Source: Planctomycetales bacterium
GTDB lineage: Bacteria; Planctomycetota; Planctomycetia; Isosphaerales; Isosphaeraceae
Length of the DNA: 18,006 nt
NCBI GenBank assembly: GCA_027435495.1
Contig: DAHZZC010000918.1
Coordinates: forward strand, 1 to 18,006
Reading direction: 5' to 3'
The translations under genes were made by a program, and so were the position numbers. The notes under the pieces were generated by a model. It did not search any database. It saw only the letters and a list, made by a program, of their open reading frames with translations, and was not told where the DNA came from. Positions 1-8,774 of the stretch are shown in pieces; positions within the stretch are counted from its first letter, which is position 1, and each line of letters begins with the position of its first letter.

Positions 1-1674
1 CTCCAGCCGCCCCGGGCCGCCGAGATGGGCCGGCTCTACGTCAGCACGCTGACCCTCCTCTGCTCGGCCCTTCTGACGCTGATGGTGACGATCCTGACGC
101 CGCTCTCACTGCCGACCGACATCCAGCAGCAGACGATCTACACGGTCGTCTCGAAGCCGGTCCGCCGGCTGGAGCTGATCTGGGGCCGGATGATCGGCTA
201 CATGGCTCTGGTGACGATGCTGCTGGTCGTCTTCGGCGGGATCAGCCTGGCGTACCTCTGGCGGACCGTCGGCCTGACGCAGCGGGACACGCTCGCCAGG
301 GCCGAGGCCGCCGAGAAGGCCGGCCGGATCGCTGAGGCCCGGCAGTATCGCGAGCAGGCCGAACAGCTCTATACCCGAATGACGGCCCGCGAGCCGATCA
401 AGGGCTCGCTCTCGTTCCTCGACTCGCGCGGCGTCCCGCACGCAATGGGCATCGATGTCGGCCAGGACGTCTCCGCCCGCGAGCCCCGGAGCCACATCGA
501 GGGCGCCACGCCCTCGGCGGCGATCTGGAGCTTCGGCCGCGTTCCCGACCCGTTCACTCCGCCCGGCCGCCAGCCGAGGATCCTCGACCGGATCATCCCC
601 GTCGATCGGTTCCTCACCGCCGGCACACTCGAGGACGACCTCGACCGCCTCTACCAGCTCGAGGCCCAGGTCGCCGAGGCCCAGCAGGCCAAGCAGCGGC
701 CCGACCTTCCCGCGTCCGAGTCGAGCCGGCTCGACCAGGCGATCGCCCGGAACCAGCAGGAACTCGAGCGCGTCCGCTCCAACTACGAGGCCAGAAAACG
801 CCAGGCCGACGACCTCGACGCCAAACTCGCCGCCGCCCGCGAGGCCGGCAACAAGGACGAGGTCGCGGCACTCCTCAAGGAGTACAACCGCCTCCACTCG
901 AAGCCGATCGAGATCCAGATGACGTTCAACGTCTACCGGACCACCAAGGGGAAGGTCGGCGAGCCGGTCTACGCCGAACTCACCGCCATCAATCCCCGGA
1001 CCAGCGCCCGGTTCGAGCACGACATCTTCGCGATCCGCGAGTATTACACCAACAAGGCGACCCTGCCGGCCTCGGTCCTCGCCGGGTCGAACGGCACCCT
1101 CCGGGTCGAGGTCCGCTGCCTCAGCCCGACGCAGTACCTCGGCATGGCCGAAAGCGACCTGTTCCTCCTGCCCGCCCAGGGGAACTTCGGCTTCAACTAC
1201 ATGAAGGGCCTCTTCGGGATCTGGCTCCAGGCCCTCGTCCTCACGGCCATCGGCGTCTTCGCCGGCACCTTCCTGAGCTGGCCCGTCGCCCTCTTGACGA
1301 CCATCTTCTTCTTCGTCGCCGGCCAGCTTGCCTTCAGCTTCCTGGTCGACTTCACCCGCCAGGCCATCATGGGCGGCGGTCCGTTCGAGTCGCTGATCCG
1401 CCTGCTCACTCACGACAACCAGATGAGCGATCTGGCGCCAACCGCCTCGGTCATCCTCGCCAAGACCCTCGACTCACTGGTCATGCCCATCATGTCGATG
1501 CTGGTCTTCGTCGTCCCCAACTTCAACACGCTCGACGTCACCAACCTCGTCGCCGATGGCTTCGCCGTGAGCTGGCGCACCCTGGGCATCAACACCATGC
1601 TCGCCCTCGGTTACGCCCTCCCCTTCTCCATCGCCGGTTATTACATCCTCAAGAAGCGTGAGGTGGCCGCATGA
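1..1674 (+). CDS. ABC-2 type transporter permease, 5' end outside the window
   Basis: This is probably the membrane subunit of an ABC exporter; substrate unknown. The frame is open to base 1, and the first Met codon (base 25) lies directly before a membrane segment, so the true start is probably upstream. Counting from that Met, hydrophobic segments fall at about residues 6-28, 57-79, 398-416, 419-442, 483-499 and 520-542. Between the second and third lies a soluble insert of about 310 residues with helical, Glu/Ala/Arg-rich coiled-coil stretches (about 88-120 and 205-292), presumably outside the cytoplasm. The segment TPLSLPTDIQQQTIYTVVSK at 25-44 resembles ABC-2 permeases of planctomycetes. 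No ATPase is visible; it would be expected upstream. The stop overlaps the next start (ATGA), so the two are probably translationally coupled. Class confident, role unknown. Confidence 0.8.
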   Translation, partial: LQPPRAAEMGRLYVSTLTLLCSALLTLMVTILTPLSLPTDIQQQTIYTVVSKPVRRLELIWGRMIGYMALVTMLLVVFGGISLAYLWRTVGLTQRDTLARAEAAEKAGRIAEARQYREQAEQLYTRMTAREPIKGSLSFLDSRGVPHAMGIDVGQDVSAREPRSHIEGATPSAAIWSFGRVPDPFTPPGRQPRILDRIIPVDRFLTAGTLEDDLDRLYQLEAQVAEAQQAKQRPDLPASESSRLDQAIARNQQELERVRSNYEARKRQADDLDAKLAAAREAGNKDEVAALLKEYNRLHSKPIEIQMTFNVYRTTKGKVGEPVYAELTAINPRTSARFEHDIFAIREYYTNKATLPASVLAGSNGTLRVEVRCLSPTQYLGMAESDLFLLPAQGNFGFNYMKGLFGIWLQALVLTAIGVFAGTFLSWPVALLTTIFFFVAGQLAFSFLVDFTRQAIMGGGPFESLIRLLTHDNQMSDLAPTASVILAKTLDSLVMPIMSMLVFVVPNFNTLDVTNLVADGFAVSWRTLGINTMLALGYALPFSIAGYYILKKREVAA

Positions 1675-3173
1675 GCACCCCAGGTTCGTCTTCGTCCTCC
1701 GCCTTCGCGCAGGCCAGCTTTCGCAAGAAACTGGTCTACGGCATGATCATCGTGGTGCTCTTCGGCATCATGTACCCGTATGCCGCCCGCCTCAACGAAA
1801 TCAAAAAACAACGCGACCTCGGCGAGGCCGCCATCGGCCAGATCGACACCGGCAGCTTCATGATGAAGCTCTTCCTCCTCGGCGGCTTCCGAGGAATCGT
1901 CGCCGACTACCTCTGGAACCGCGCTGAGGAATACAAACGCGAGCACGACTGGGACCGCCTCGCACAGACCGTCGAGATGATCACCAAGCTCCAGCCGCAC
2001 TTCCTCTCAATCTGGACCTACCAGAGCTGGAACCTCGCGTACAACGTCTCGGTCGAATGGGACGCCCCCGAAGACAAGTATCAGTGGATCAAGAAGGGGA
2101 TTCAGTTCGTCCAGCAAGGCGTCGAAAAAAACCAGCGATCCCCCGACCTGATCTGGGATACCGCCTGGTACTACTATCACAAGCTCGGCTTCTCGGACGA
2201 GTCGATCATCCTCCGCCGCCTCTTCCGCGACGACCCCGATGAAGATTTCAAGCGGTATCAGGACCCCGAGCGCGAACTCCAGTGGACCATCGGCGACGAT
2301 AACTTCAAGCTGGGCTACGGCTGGTTCAGCCGCGCGGTCCGCCTCGTCGATTCGGGCGTCGGCTCGCGGCTCCAGGGCGGAACCGCGGCCAACATCCAGT
2401 ACGTCGATCCCTCACCCCAGCGCAAGGGACGACCCGACGACATCGCCTTCCGCTCCATGCCCGCTCACGGTCAGACTCGCTACGCCTCCTCGCTCGAGAA
2501 GATGAGCATGCTCGGCATCGAGGCCCGTTTCGGCGAGAAGGCCAAGAGCGAGTGGGCCTCAGCATTGAACGAGTGGGTCAAGTTCGGCGAGCATATCTAC
2601 ATGTCTCACAACGAGATCGCCGACGAGACCGGGAAGCTGCACCGCGACCCAATCCGGATCGACGACTCCAGCGACCCCGCCCGCCTCGCCAAGCTGACCG
2701 ACAACCAGAAGTACTGGACCCAGCGCTGGGCCGACCAGATGAACTACCGCTACTGGAAGGAGCGGAGCCTCGCCGAGCAGACCGACGAGGCCGTCCGGGC
2801 CCGCGAACTCTTCTACCAGGGCACCAAGGCCTACAAGACCGGCGACTTCCCCACCGCCGTCGCCAGGTATCGCGACGGGCTCCAGTCATGGAAGATCGCG
2901 CTGAACGACCACCCCACCTTCCGCGACGACGACCTCTGCAAGAAGGACACCGGGCTGATCCTCAAGCGGTACGCCCGGGCCCTCCAGCAGGCCGACGAGA
3001 AGATGCCCGACGACACGCCGTTCAAGGAGACCATGGCGATCGCCCAGAACGACCCGACCGTCGATCCGTTCGACGCCATCGAGATGATCGGCGTCCCCGG
3101 CGGCTCCTCGGCTGATGCGACCCCGACCCCGACCTCAGCCCCAACCGCCCCGCCATCGGGCGAAGGCCGCTGA
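1671..3173 (+). CDS. Membrane-anchored helical-repeat (TPR-like) protein, conserved unknown
   Basis: A 500-residue protein with a short Ser-rich N-terminus, one membrane helix at about residues 20-37 and a long soluble part rich in Trp and Tyr. Residues about 80-175 (LWNRAEEYKREHDWDRLAQ and onward) and about 385-430 (ARELFYQGTKAYKTGDFPTA) look like TPR-type helical hairpins. The last 25 or so residues are a Pro/Thr/Ser-rich tail. The start overlaps the permease stop as ATGA, with GAGG seven bases ahead, so the two genes are almost certainly one operon. I infer a partner or scaffold of the ABC exporter, held in the cytoplasmic membrane. I do not recognise a named family, and no catalytic motif is visible. 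Confidence 0.8.
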   Translation: MSTPGSSSSSAFAQASFRKKLVYGMIIVVLFGIMYPYAARLNEIKKQRDLGEAAIGQIDTGSFMMKLFLLGGFRGIVADYLWNRAEEYKREHDWDRLAQTVEMITKLQPHFLSIWTYQSWNLAYNVSVEWDAPEDKYQWIKKGIQFVQQGVEKNQRSPDLIWDTAWYYYHKLGFSDESIILRRLFRDDPDEDFKRYQDPERELQWTIGDDNFKLGYGWFSRAVRLVDSGVGSRLQGGTAANIQYVDPSPQRKGRPDDIAFRSMPAHGQTRYASSLEKMSMLGIEARFGEKAKSEWASALNEWVKFGEHIYMSHNEIADETGKLHRDPIRIDDSSDPARLAKLTDNQKYWTQRWADQMNYRYWKERSLAEQTDEAVRARELFYQGTKAYKTGDFPTAVARYRDGLQSWKIALNDHPTFRDDDLCKKDTGLILKRYARALQQADEKMPDDTPFKETMAIAQNDPTVDPFDAIEMIGVPGGSSADATPTPTSAPTAPPSGEGR

Positions 3174-3228
3174 TCCAAACGAACCTCGCTCGCTCCTTTA
3201 CGCGATGTTCGACGGCCCGTAGACTCAC

Positions 3229-3263
3229 CAGCCCCGGAGCGGCCCAGCGCCGCCTCGGGGCTG
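3229..3263 (+). terminator. Strong GC hairpin after the ABC operon, possible terminator
   Basis: CAGCCCCG (3229-3236) pairs with CGGGGCTG (3256-3263), and GCGGC (3239-3243) pairs with GCCGC (3249-3253) across a 5-base loop, giving a nearly continuous 15-bp stem. The tail GTTCCATTT is only weakly U-rich. The hairpin begins 56 bases after the stop of the helical-repeat gene and ends about 31 bases before the PIG-L start. It could be a terminator of the upstream operon or a structure in the PIG-L leader. Confidence 0.45.
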
Positions 3264-3294
3264 GTTCCATTTCGGGCACCCAGGAGCGACCGCC

Positions 3295-4218
<924 letters not shown>

Positions 4219-4233
4219 GCCAGGGAGAAGAGT

Positions 4234-4343
4234 AACCACGAAAATCACGAAGGACACGAAAGAAAGAAAAGCCGGGCCGAGTTTCATCCCCGGGCACCGG
4301 CCCTTCCTGGGCTTCTTTCGTGATCTTCGTGTTTTTCGTGATT
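4234..4343. repeat. Long inverted repeat of CACGAA units, copy A
   Basis: The left arm (4234-4264) contains three CACGAA words at exact 9-bp spacing. The right arm (4313-4342) is its near-perfect reverse complement with TTCGTG words, about 31 bp with roughly four mismatches. The 48-bp loop has a weaker nested stem (GGGCC/GGCCC). The element fills the gap between two convergent genes: it starts 15 bases after the PIG-L stop and ends 18 bases from the stop of the minus-strand lipoprotein gene. It could serve as a terminator or 3'-end protector for both transcripts. Three more copies lie in the GH57/galT cluster. Confidence 0.9.
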
Positions 4344-4361
4344 ACTGTCTTCGTCCAATCA

Positions 4362-4976
4362 TCAAAGCGGCGGGGTGTCGGCCGTCGGCGGGCCACCGCA
4401 GCGGCGGAGATGGTCCTTGTCGAGGTAGACGACCTCGACCTTGTGATCCACGTGGTTGAACGGGATCGGGTAGTCCGACCAGTACAGTTCGTCGTAATAG
4501 ACGGTGCACTTGTAGTGGCAGTGGACGAGCTGGCAGGGACCTGCGAGAGGGTAAACCTTGCAGGGGTCGATCTTCTCGCCAATCTTCTCGACCAGGATGC
4601 GGACGTTATTCCGCTGGGTCTCGTAGAACGGCGGGCTGCCGTTCTTGAACTTGGGTACCTTGTGCCAGACCTCCGCCTCACTCGGTGGATCCAGGCAGAG
4701 GGCCGGAGCGAACTCGGCCGGAATCGGGTCGAGGATCGGAACGCGATTGTTCCGCTCCTCGCGGTTCATATCCTCTTCCAGCCGCTGCTGCTGGGAGGGG
4801 AGGATCGGCCAGGCCATCGACCAGCCGGTCAGGTGCAGAGGCGAGACGTTGCGGTAGAGGTAGTCGAGGCCGCAACCGGTCTGGGTGCTGGCGATCACCG
4901 CCAAAGAGGCACTGGCAATCAGGCCGCGAGCCCAGCGCGCGATCTTGGGGCTCCGGTGCCGCGCGGATCGGAACAT
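4362..4976 (-). CDS. Predicted lipoprotein of unknown function
   Basis: A 204-residue protein read from the ATG at 4976, preceded by AAGGAGG and, closer, GGGGAG six bases upstream; an in-frame TTG two codons earlier is less likely. The N-terminus is basic, then hydrophobic (about residues 15-30), ending in STQTGCG, which suggests a lipidated Cys near residue 35. The mature part is polar, with a cluster of cysteines around CKVYPLAGPCQLVHCHYKC and a C-terminal region rich in Asp, His and aromatic residues. I recognise no domain. The Cys/His pairs could bind metal or form disulphides, but this is inference. It is convergent with the PIG-L gene and has its own 416-bp upstream spacer, so it is probably monocistronic. 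Confidence 0.7.
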   Translation of the reverse strand: MFRSARHRSPKIARWARGLIASASLAVIASTQTGCGLDYLYRNVSPLHLTGWSMAWPILPSQQQRLEEDMNREERNNRVPILDPIPAEFAPALCLDPPSEAEVWHKVPKFKNGSPPFYETQRNNVRILVEKIGEKIDPCKVYPLAGPCQLVHCHYKCTVYYDELYWSDYPIPFNHVDHKVEVVYLDKDHLRRCGGPPTADTPPL

Positions 4977-5392
4977 GGTCAACTCCCCTCCTTGGGAACG
5001 TGCGCGAACCCGCCGGGAGGCCGTCCTGCCCCACCGGCCACAGGCGCCGGGACCGTTGTGAACGGGATCATGCGGACGAGGCGACCGATCGTACCGGCGA
5101 CTGGCGACGATCCGACGATCGGTCCATGGCTCTAGTTATCGAACGGCGGGCCGCCCGCTGTGAGAAAATCCCGATCGGCTTGACAATTTCCGGGCCGGCT
5201 TCACACCCACGCCAGACCCCCGGACCGACCCGGATCAGCCGCCCGGCGATGATCTCACCGCCGGACCCGATCCAAAGATCGGACGGCAAGGCCCCTGAAC
5301 TTCGGTGGTTCCGCAAAGCAAACCGGCCGGCCAGGAGCGCGATGCCCCAGGCCGGCCGGGCCAGGTTCCTTCCGATCGATCGGTCGATCCGA
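4977..5392. other. Intergenic spacer between two minus-strand genes
   Basis: About 416 bases with no convincing gene; reading frames here are GC-driven shadows. It must hold the promoter of the lipoprotein gene, but I see no good -35/-10 pair on the minus strand (a TAACTA word near 5132-5137 is the best -10 guess). GCGGGC-C-GCCCGC at 5146-5158 is a tight inverted repeat. The part nearest the BON gene holds the hairpin at 5323-5359. GATC/CGATCG words are frequent. Confidence 0.5.
5323..5359 (-). terminator. Candidate terminator of the BON-domain gene
   Basis: CCGGCCGGCC (5323-5332) and GGCCGGCCGG (5350-5359) form a perfect 10-bp stem with a 17-base loop. It lies 33 bases past the stop of the minus-strand BON gene. 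On that strand it is followed by TTTGCTTTG, a poor but T-rich tail. The location suits termination; the tail is weaker than that of the hairpin at 6457-6485. Confidence 0.45.
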
Positions 5393-6148
5393 TCAGTAGG
5401 AGAAGATCCCAAACGGATACGGCGTGAAGAACGGACGCGTGTAGTTCTTCTTGAAGTCGAGCCACCAGATGCCGTCATCCCACCGAAGCGTCACCGCCCG
5501 CCAGTCCATCGGGACCTCGGGGTACGGATACATCGGCCCGATGTTCGGCCAGGCCTGCCAGGGGTAGGCGGTCGGATAGCCGACAGCCGAGAAATTCGGG
5601 TACGGAGCGTAGCTGGGCCACGCATAGTTGGGGTTGTTCGGCATCGAAGCCTGGGTCGCACCGGTCATCCCGGCAGGACCTTCCGGCATCGGACCGCCGT
5701 TCATGCCCGGCTGGGCGGCCATCGTCGCCCCGGCACCCGACTCTTCGTACATCGGCATGCCGCCATCCATGCCACCCGCGTTGCGGCGGTGGTGCCCCAT
5801 CGCAAGCTGGGGCTGATACTGCGCCGGGCGAACCGAGAGATCGGCCACCTGGAGCTGGTCAACCACGCCGTACACGCCCGGAATCTGGCCCGCGATCCCC
5901 ATCGCCTCGGCCTTCTGGGCCGGGTTGGAGAGCGTCCCAGAGAGCGTGACGACGCCGTCCTGAGCCATGATTGCAATCCGCTGCCCCGCCAGCGACCGGC
6001 TCGCCCGGAGCGAGCCGGCCACGGCATCGGCGGTCGCCTGGTTCGAGCCAGGGGCCACCGCGGGCTGCTGCGCCATCGCGGGGGAGACACTCAGCGCCAG
6101 CAGGCCCAGCGCGGTCGAAATCCGTTTCATTCCGAACATCATGGGCAT
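5393..6148 (-). CDS. Secreted BON-domain protein with aromatic/Pro-rich C-terminus
   Basis: A 251-residue protein. GGAG lies six bases before the ATG at 6148, so I use it; ATGs at 6142, 6139 and 6130 are also in frame, the last giving a more typical signal-peptide start (MKRIS). The signal peptide probably ends at AMAQ (about residue 27). Residues about 35-103 form a BON domain: a helix, then RIAIMAQDGVVTLSGTLSN, a second helix, and VYGVVDQLQV. BON domains are known from envelope-stress and osmotic-shock proteins and are thought to contact phospholipid or partner proteins. The rest is Met/Gly/Pro-rich, then Tyr/Pro/Trp-rich, ending DDGIWWLDFKKNYTRPFF. Domain call confident; role as an envelope-associated protein is inferred. 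Confidence 0.8.
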   Translation of the reverse strand: MPMMFGMKRISTALGLLALSVSPAMAQQPAVAPGSNQATADAVAGSLRASRSLAGQRIAIMAQDGVVTLSGTLSNPAQKAEAMGIAGQIPGVYGVVDQLQVADLSVRPAQYQPQLAMGHHRRNAGGMDGGMPMYEESGAGATMAAQPGMNGGPMPEGPAGMTGATQASMPNNPNYAWPSYAPYPNFSAVGYPTAYPWQAWPNIGPMYPYPEVPMDWRAVTLRWDDGIWWLDFKKNYTRPFFTPYPFGIFSY

Positions 6149-6530
6149 GTCCTTCTCCCGCGGGTATCCGACGCGATCCAGGGCCGAACGGCGAGCGGGA
6201 CACGCCGTTCGGGTCGGAGTATCGTCCTAACGTGCCGGATGGAACCTCCGCGCGGACCGAGATCGCCGTCGTTACCCCTGCCGGCAAAACCGGCACAGGC
6301 GACACGACGTCCCCTCCTCGCGGGACGAGGGACCACGACGTTCAGGATCGAGAGAAAGGCTTAACAGAAGGGGTCGATCGAGGGGCGATCCAGAGCGCGG
6401 GTTCCGCGTCGTACCGCAACTATGGCGCGCGAAAAATGGCCCGTCAAATCGCGGGCAAAAAAAATCGGGGCCGTCTGGCCCCGATGGAAGGAATATCCTG
6501 CTGTCAAAGGAGTTGTGTCTCGAAAAATCT
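6149..6530. other. Intergenic spacer upstream of the BON gene
   Basis: No gene is supported in these 382 bases. They hold the terminator at 6457-6485 and two further hairpins: TGCCGG-CAAAA-CCGGCA at 6279-6295, extendable outward by an AGG/CCT pairing, and an imperfect GTCCC...GAGGGAC stem at 6309-6333. The last two would lie in the leader of the BON mRNA or near its promoter. I could not pick a convincing promoter. Confidence 0.5.
6457..6485 (-). terminator. Clear intrinsic terminator of the small membrane-protein gene
   Basis: On the minus strand, ATCGGGGCC, a four-base loop (AGAC) and GGCCCCGAT form a perfect 9-bp stem (plus positions 6464-6472 and 6477-6485), followed by an unbroken run of eight T (6464 down to 6457). 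It starts 46 bases after the stop codon at 6531. This is the best terminator in the window and separates the small membrane-protein gene from the BON gene. Confidence 0.9.
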
Positions 6531-6860
6531 TCAGGCAACCAGTTCCGCTTCGCTCGCTACACAGGCCGCAACCGGCTCGGCCTTCTCGACCGACGCGCTC
6601 CCCATCGTCATGCCGATCAGCAGGATCGTCATCGTCACCCCGGCGAAGAGGCCAAACTCCGAATCATGACGGCCGCAACCCGCGCCGGCGATCGCCAGCC
6701 CAAAGAGCGCCACGATCAATCCCGCCTGGCCCCGCATCGGCCATCGGGTGGTGCACGGCATCAGCCGATTCAGGCAGAGACCAAAGATCCCGCAGAGCTG
6801 GAACAGGACGACCAGGATCTCGAAGACGGTGCACGACGAGACTTGGGATCCGACGACCAT
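6531..6860 (-). CDS. Small three-helix membrane protein, unknown
   Basis: A 109-residue protein from the ATG at 6860, chosen because AAGGAG stands five bases upstream; a longer reading from 6899 lacks such a site. Hydrophobic segments lie at about residues 12-30, 46-62 and 69-88, and the tail is acidic. Cysteines occur at 10, 23, 29, 36, 62 and 100, several near the ends of helices. I recognise no family. The strong ribosome site, the clean terminator 46 bases downstream and consistent codon bias make it a believable gene with its own transcript. It may be a small inner-membrane accessory protein, but nothing in the sequence assigns a role. Confidence 0.7.
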   Translation of the reverse strand: MVVGSQVSSCTVFEILVVLFQLCGIFGLCLNRLMPCTTRWPMRGQAGLIVALFGLAIAGAGCGRHDSEFGLFAGVTMTILLIGMTMGSASVEKAEPVAACVASEAELVA

Positions 6861-7264
6861 ACAGGCTCCTTCCTTGGTTCCTGCGTGGGACCTGGGCAAA
6901 AGATGTCAGGAACGGACCGGGCCGGCGCCCTCCTAGACCGCTCGATCATCGGCGAGCCTGGAGAGGTCAAGATCCCTCCGGATAGCAGATCCTGCGCCAT
7001 TCTCCAGAAACGGTCGAATTCCGCTCCTGTCCCGGCCATTCAAGCCGAAATCTTGAGGAAAAATCAGCCGTCCGCCCGTTTTTCTTTTTTACCAGGGAAA
7101 CTTTTACACGTCCAGCCGGGTCATTCTTACAACGAGGGAATCCCTCTCGACGAATCTGGTCCCTGAGTCTCCGCGAGAGGTCTGAAGCGACTCACGAACG
7201 TTCCTCGCTTCGGTCCCAGCATTCACGCCAGCCATCCAGGAACTCAAGGACCAGAAAGGCCGAA
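6861..7264. other. Intergenic spacer, possible minus-strand promoter
   Basis: About 404 bases without a supportable gene. It is less GC-rich than its surroundings, with a pyrimidine run on the plus strand at 7079-7091. On the minus strand, TTGTAA followed 18 bases later by TGTAAA (plus about 7107-7136) is a weak promoter guess for the small membrane-protein gene, but it is about 250 bases from the start codon. GAAGCGA (7184-7190) and TCGCTTC (7205-7211) form a 7-bp hairpin about 53 bases past the stop of the next minus-strand gene, without a T-run. Confidence 0.4.
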
Positions 7265-8446
7265 TCAACGCTTCCGCTTGGGAGCGTAAGGGTTATACAT
7301 CCGCGGCGTCTTGAACTCCGTCGGAATGCCGACATCACAAACGCCCCAGCCCTTCTTCTCTTTCCGAACCGTGACCACGAGGTGATAGTACGGCTGGCCG
7401 CCCATGTTCATCATGTTCATGCCACCGCCTCCGCCTCCGTTATTATTGTTGTTCTGAGACGGCGACTTCATCAGCACCACCTGCACACGGCCAGTGCTCT
7501 TCACCACGTTCTCCATCATGACCCGGTAGCCTTCCAGCCTCTTGGCAAGGCTGTTCAACTCCGATTCCGAGAGCGTGCTGTTGTGGATCCGCTCAAAGAT
7601 GGCCCGGTACTTGGGCGAGGTCTCCTCAACACGACCCGCCCGCAGCGCGGAGGCCTCGTCCAACCGCTCAAGATCCCGCGCCTTCAGAGCATCCAGAAAT
7701 GCCTGGACCGCCCCCTCGGGCGAGGTGAAGTCCGGTGGTTGATCGTTTCCACCCCCAGGCCCATCCGGACCACCAGGCCCACCAGGCATGCCAGGCATCC
7801 CCGGACCACCAGGACCACCAGGGCCACCACCGCGTTGCATCATCTGGTCGCGCATTCCCTGGCGCATCGCATCCTGCATGGCTTGCTGATCCTGGCCAGA
7901 GCCTGGAGGTCCACCAGGTCCACCAGCCATCATCCCGCCGCCGGGCATGCCGGGCATGCCTGGTCCACCGGGACCGCCCGGCCCGCCTGGAGCGCCATTG
8001 GGCGGGGAATCGCCGCTGGCAGGCGGGGCGGGCGGTTCCTTGGTGGCGAGAGCGAGCATTTCGGCGGTCGCCGCACCGGAGCCCGGGCTCGCACTGGAGC
8101 TTCCCCCTGCGCCCGGGTCAGCGGGCGTTTCGGCCGGTGCGGACGGAGCCTCGGCCGGAGCGGAAGGGGTCTCAGTCTGGGCAACGGTGGGACCGCCGGC
8201 CTCCCCGGGCGCCTTCGGTGTCGGACTCGGCTGAGCCAGTTCCGGCCCAGGGGCCGGGGCCGCGGCCGGGGCGGGCGCAGCCGGTGCCGGTGCAGGGGCC
8301 GGTGCGGATGGTCCAGCCGAGTCGGCGACAACGGCCGCCTGGCTGTCCGCGCCCGGATCCGGGACATCGCCTCCGCCGCATCCGGATACAATCGCCAAGG
8401 CCCCGAGCCACCCGAGGCACGCCAACCATGCTCGCCACGGCTTCAT
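7265..8446 (-). CDS. Lipoprotein with collagen-like Gly-Pro tract and NTF2-like C-terminus
   Basis: A 393-residue protein; AAGGAAGG lies six bases before the ATG at 8446. A lipoprotein signal ends in IVSGC, with the lipidated Cys at residue 23. Residues about 28-140 are Ala/Pro-rich. Residues about 148-235 are Gly-Pro-Met-rich with two near-copies of a GGPGGPGMPGMPGG motif in collagen-like G-X-Y register, split by a Gln/Met-rich helix (QQAMQDAMRQGMRDQMMQR). The C-terminal part from about 238 (FTSPEGAVQAFLDALKARDL) resembles NTF2/SnoaL-like folds and is interrupted by an Asn5-Gly6 run. It ends in a basic KRKR. I infer a surface lipoprotein whose flexible arm presents the folded domain; no enzymatic residues can be assigned. 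Confidence 0.75.
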   Translation of the reverse strand: MKPWRAWLACLGWLGALAIVSGCGGGDVPDPGADSQAAVVADSAGPSAPAPAPAPAAPAPAAAPAPGPELAQPSPTPKAPGEAGGPTVAQTETPSAPAEAPSAPAETPADPGAGGSSSASPGSGAATAEMLALATKEPPAPPASGDSPPNGAPGGPGGPGGPGMPGMPGGGMMAGGPGGPPGSGQDQQAMQDAMRQGMRDQMMQRGGGPGGPGGPGMPGMPGGPGGPDGPGGGNDQPPDFTSPEGAVQAFLDALKARDLERLDEASALRAGRVEETSPKYRAIFERIHNSTLSESELNSLAKRLEGYRVMMENVVKSTGRVQVVLMKSPSQNNNNNGGGGGGMNMMNMGGQPYYHLVVTVRKEKKGWGVCDVGIPTEFKTPRMYNPYAPKRKR

Positions 8447-8774
8447 GGTCTGCCTTCCTTACATCTGGTTACTGGATTCCCGGGGAACACCGCGCCCGGA
8501 GCCGGCCCTAAGCCTTGATTATGGTGAAGCCCACTCCCCCATTGGAAGGGGGCTCATTCGTAAGATTCCAGTCCCCCAGTCCCACGCCCCAGCGACCAAT
8601 CCCTCAATATCATCCAGATATTTCGAAATCCTTTGAGCCCTTCCCCCGGCCGTCTCGGCGCCGTATGATGGTCGCTGGCGGGTTTCCCGGGGTCGCCGTC
8701 CCCGCGGACCGCCCCGGCCTGATGGCCGGTACGGATTATCGCAGGCGGCAAAGATTTGAGCGCGGGAGTCTCCC
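8447..8774. promoter_or_regulatory. Divergent intergenic region with candidate promoters
   Basis: About 328 bases between divergent genes. Toward the minus-strand lipoprotein, CATAAT (plus 8518-8523, five of six to the -10 consensus) lies about 70 bases from the start, with TTCCAA 18 bases further upstream as a poor -35. Toward the response regulator, TATGAT at 8664-8669 is a -10-like word without a good -35. Just before the regulator start, GGGAG-T-CTCCC contains its ribosome site (GGGAG six bases from the ATG). No gene is seen here. Confidence 0.35.

Noticed and set aside
4234..4343. Insertion sequence or transposon
   Set aside because: Inverted arms are present but there is no transposase in any copy and no clear target duplication; at most a non-autonomous element.
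5180..5185. TTGACA as a plus-strand -35 box
   Set aside because: No -10 word at 16-18 bases and no plus-strand gene follows.
4685..6364. Plus-strand open frame of 559 codons across the minus-strand lipoprotein, spacer and BON genes
   Set aside because: Arg/Pro/Gly-rich composition, runs across two genes and an intergenic region, and has no ribosome site or domain.
7382..8518. Plus-strand open frame (378 codons) antisense to the Gly-Pro-rich lipoprotein
   Set aside because: It arises from the repetitive coding of the real gene, which has a lipobox and a good ribosome site.
8530..8552. CCCCC/GGGGG hairpin as terminator in the divergent region
   Set aside because: It lies upstream of both flanking genes, where no transcript needs to end.
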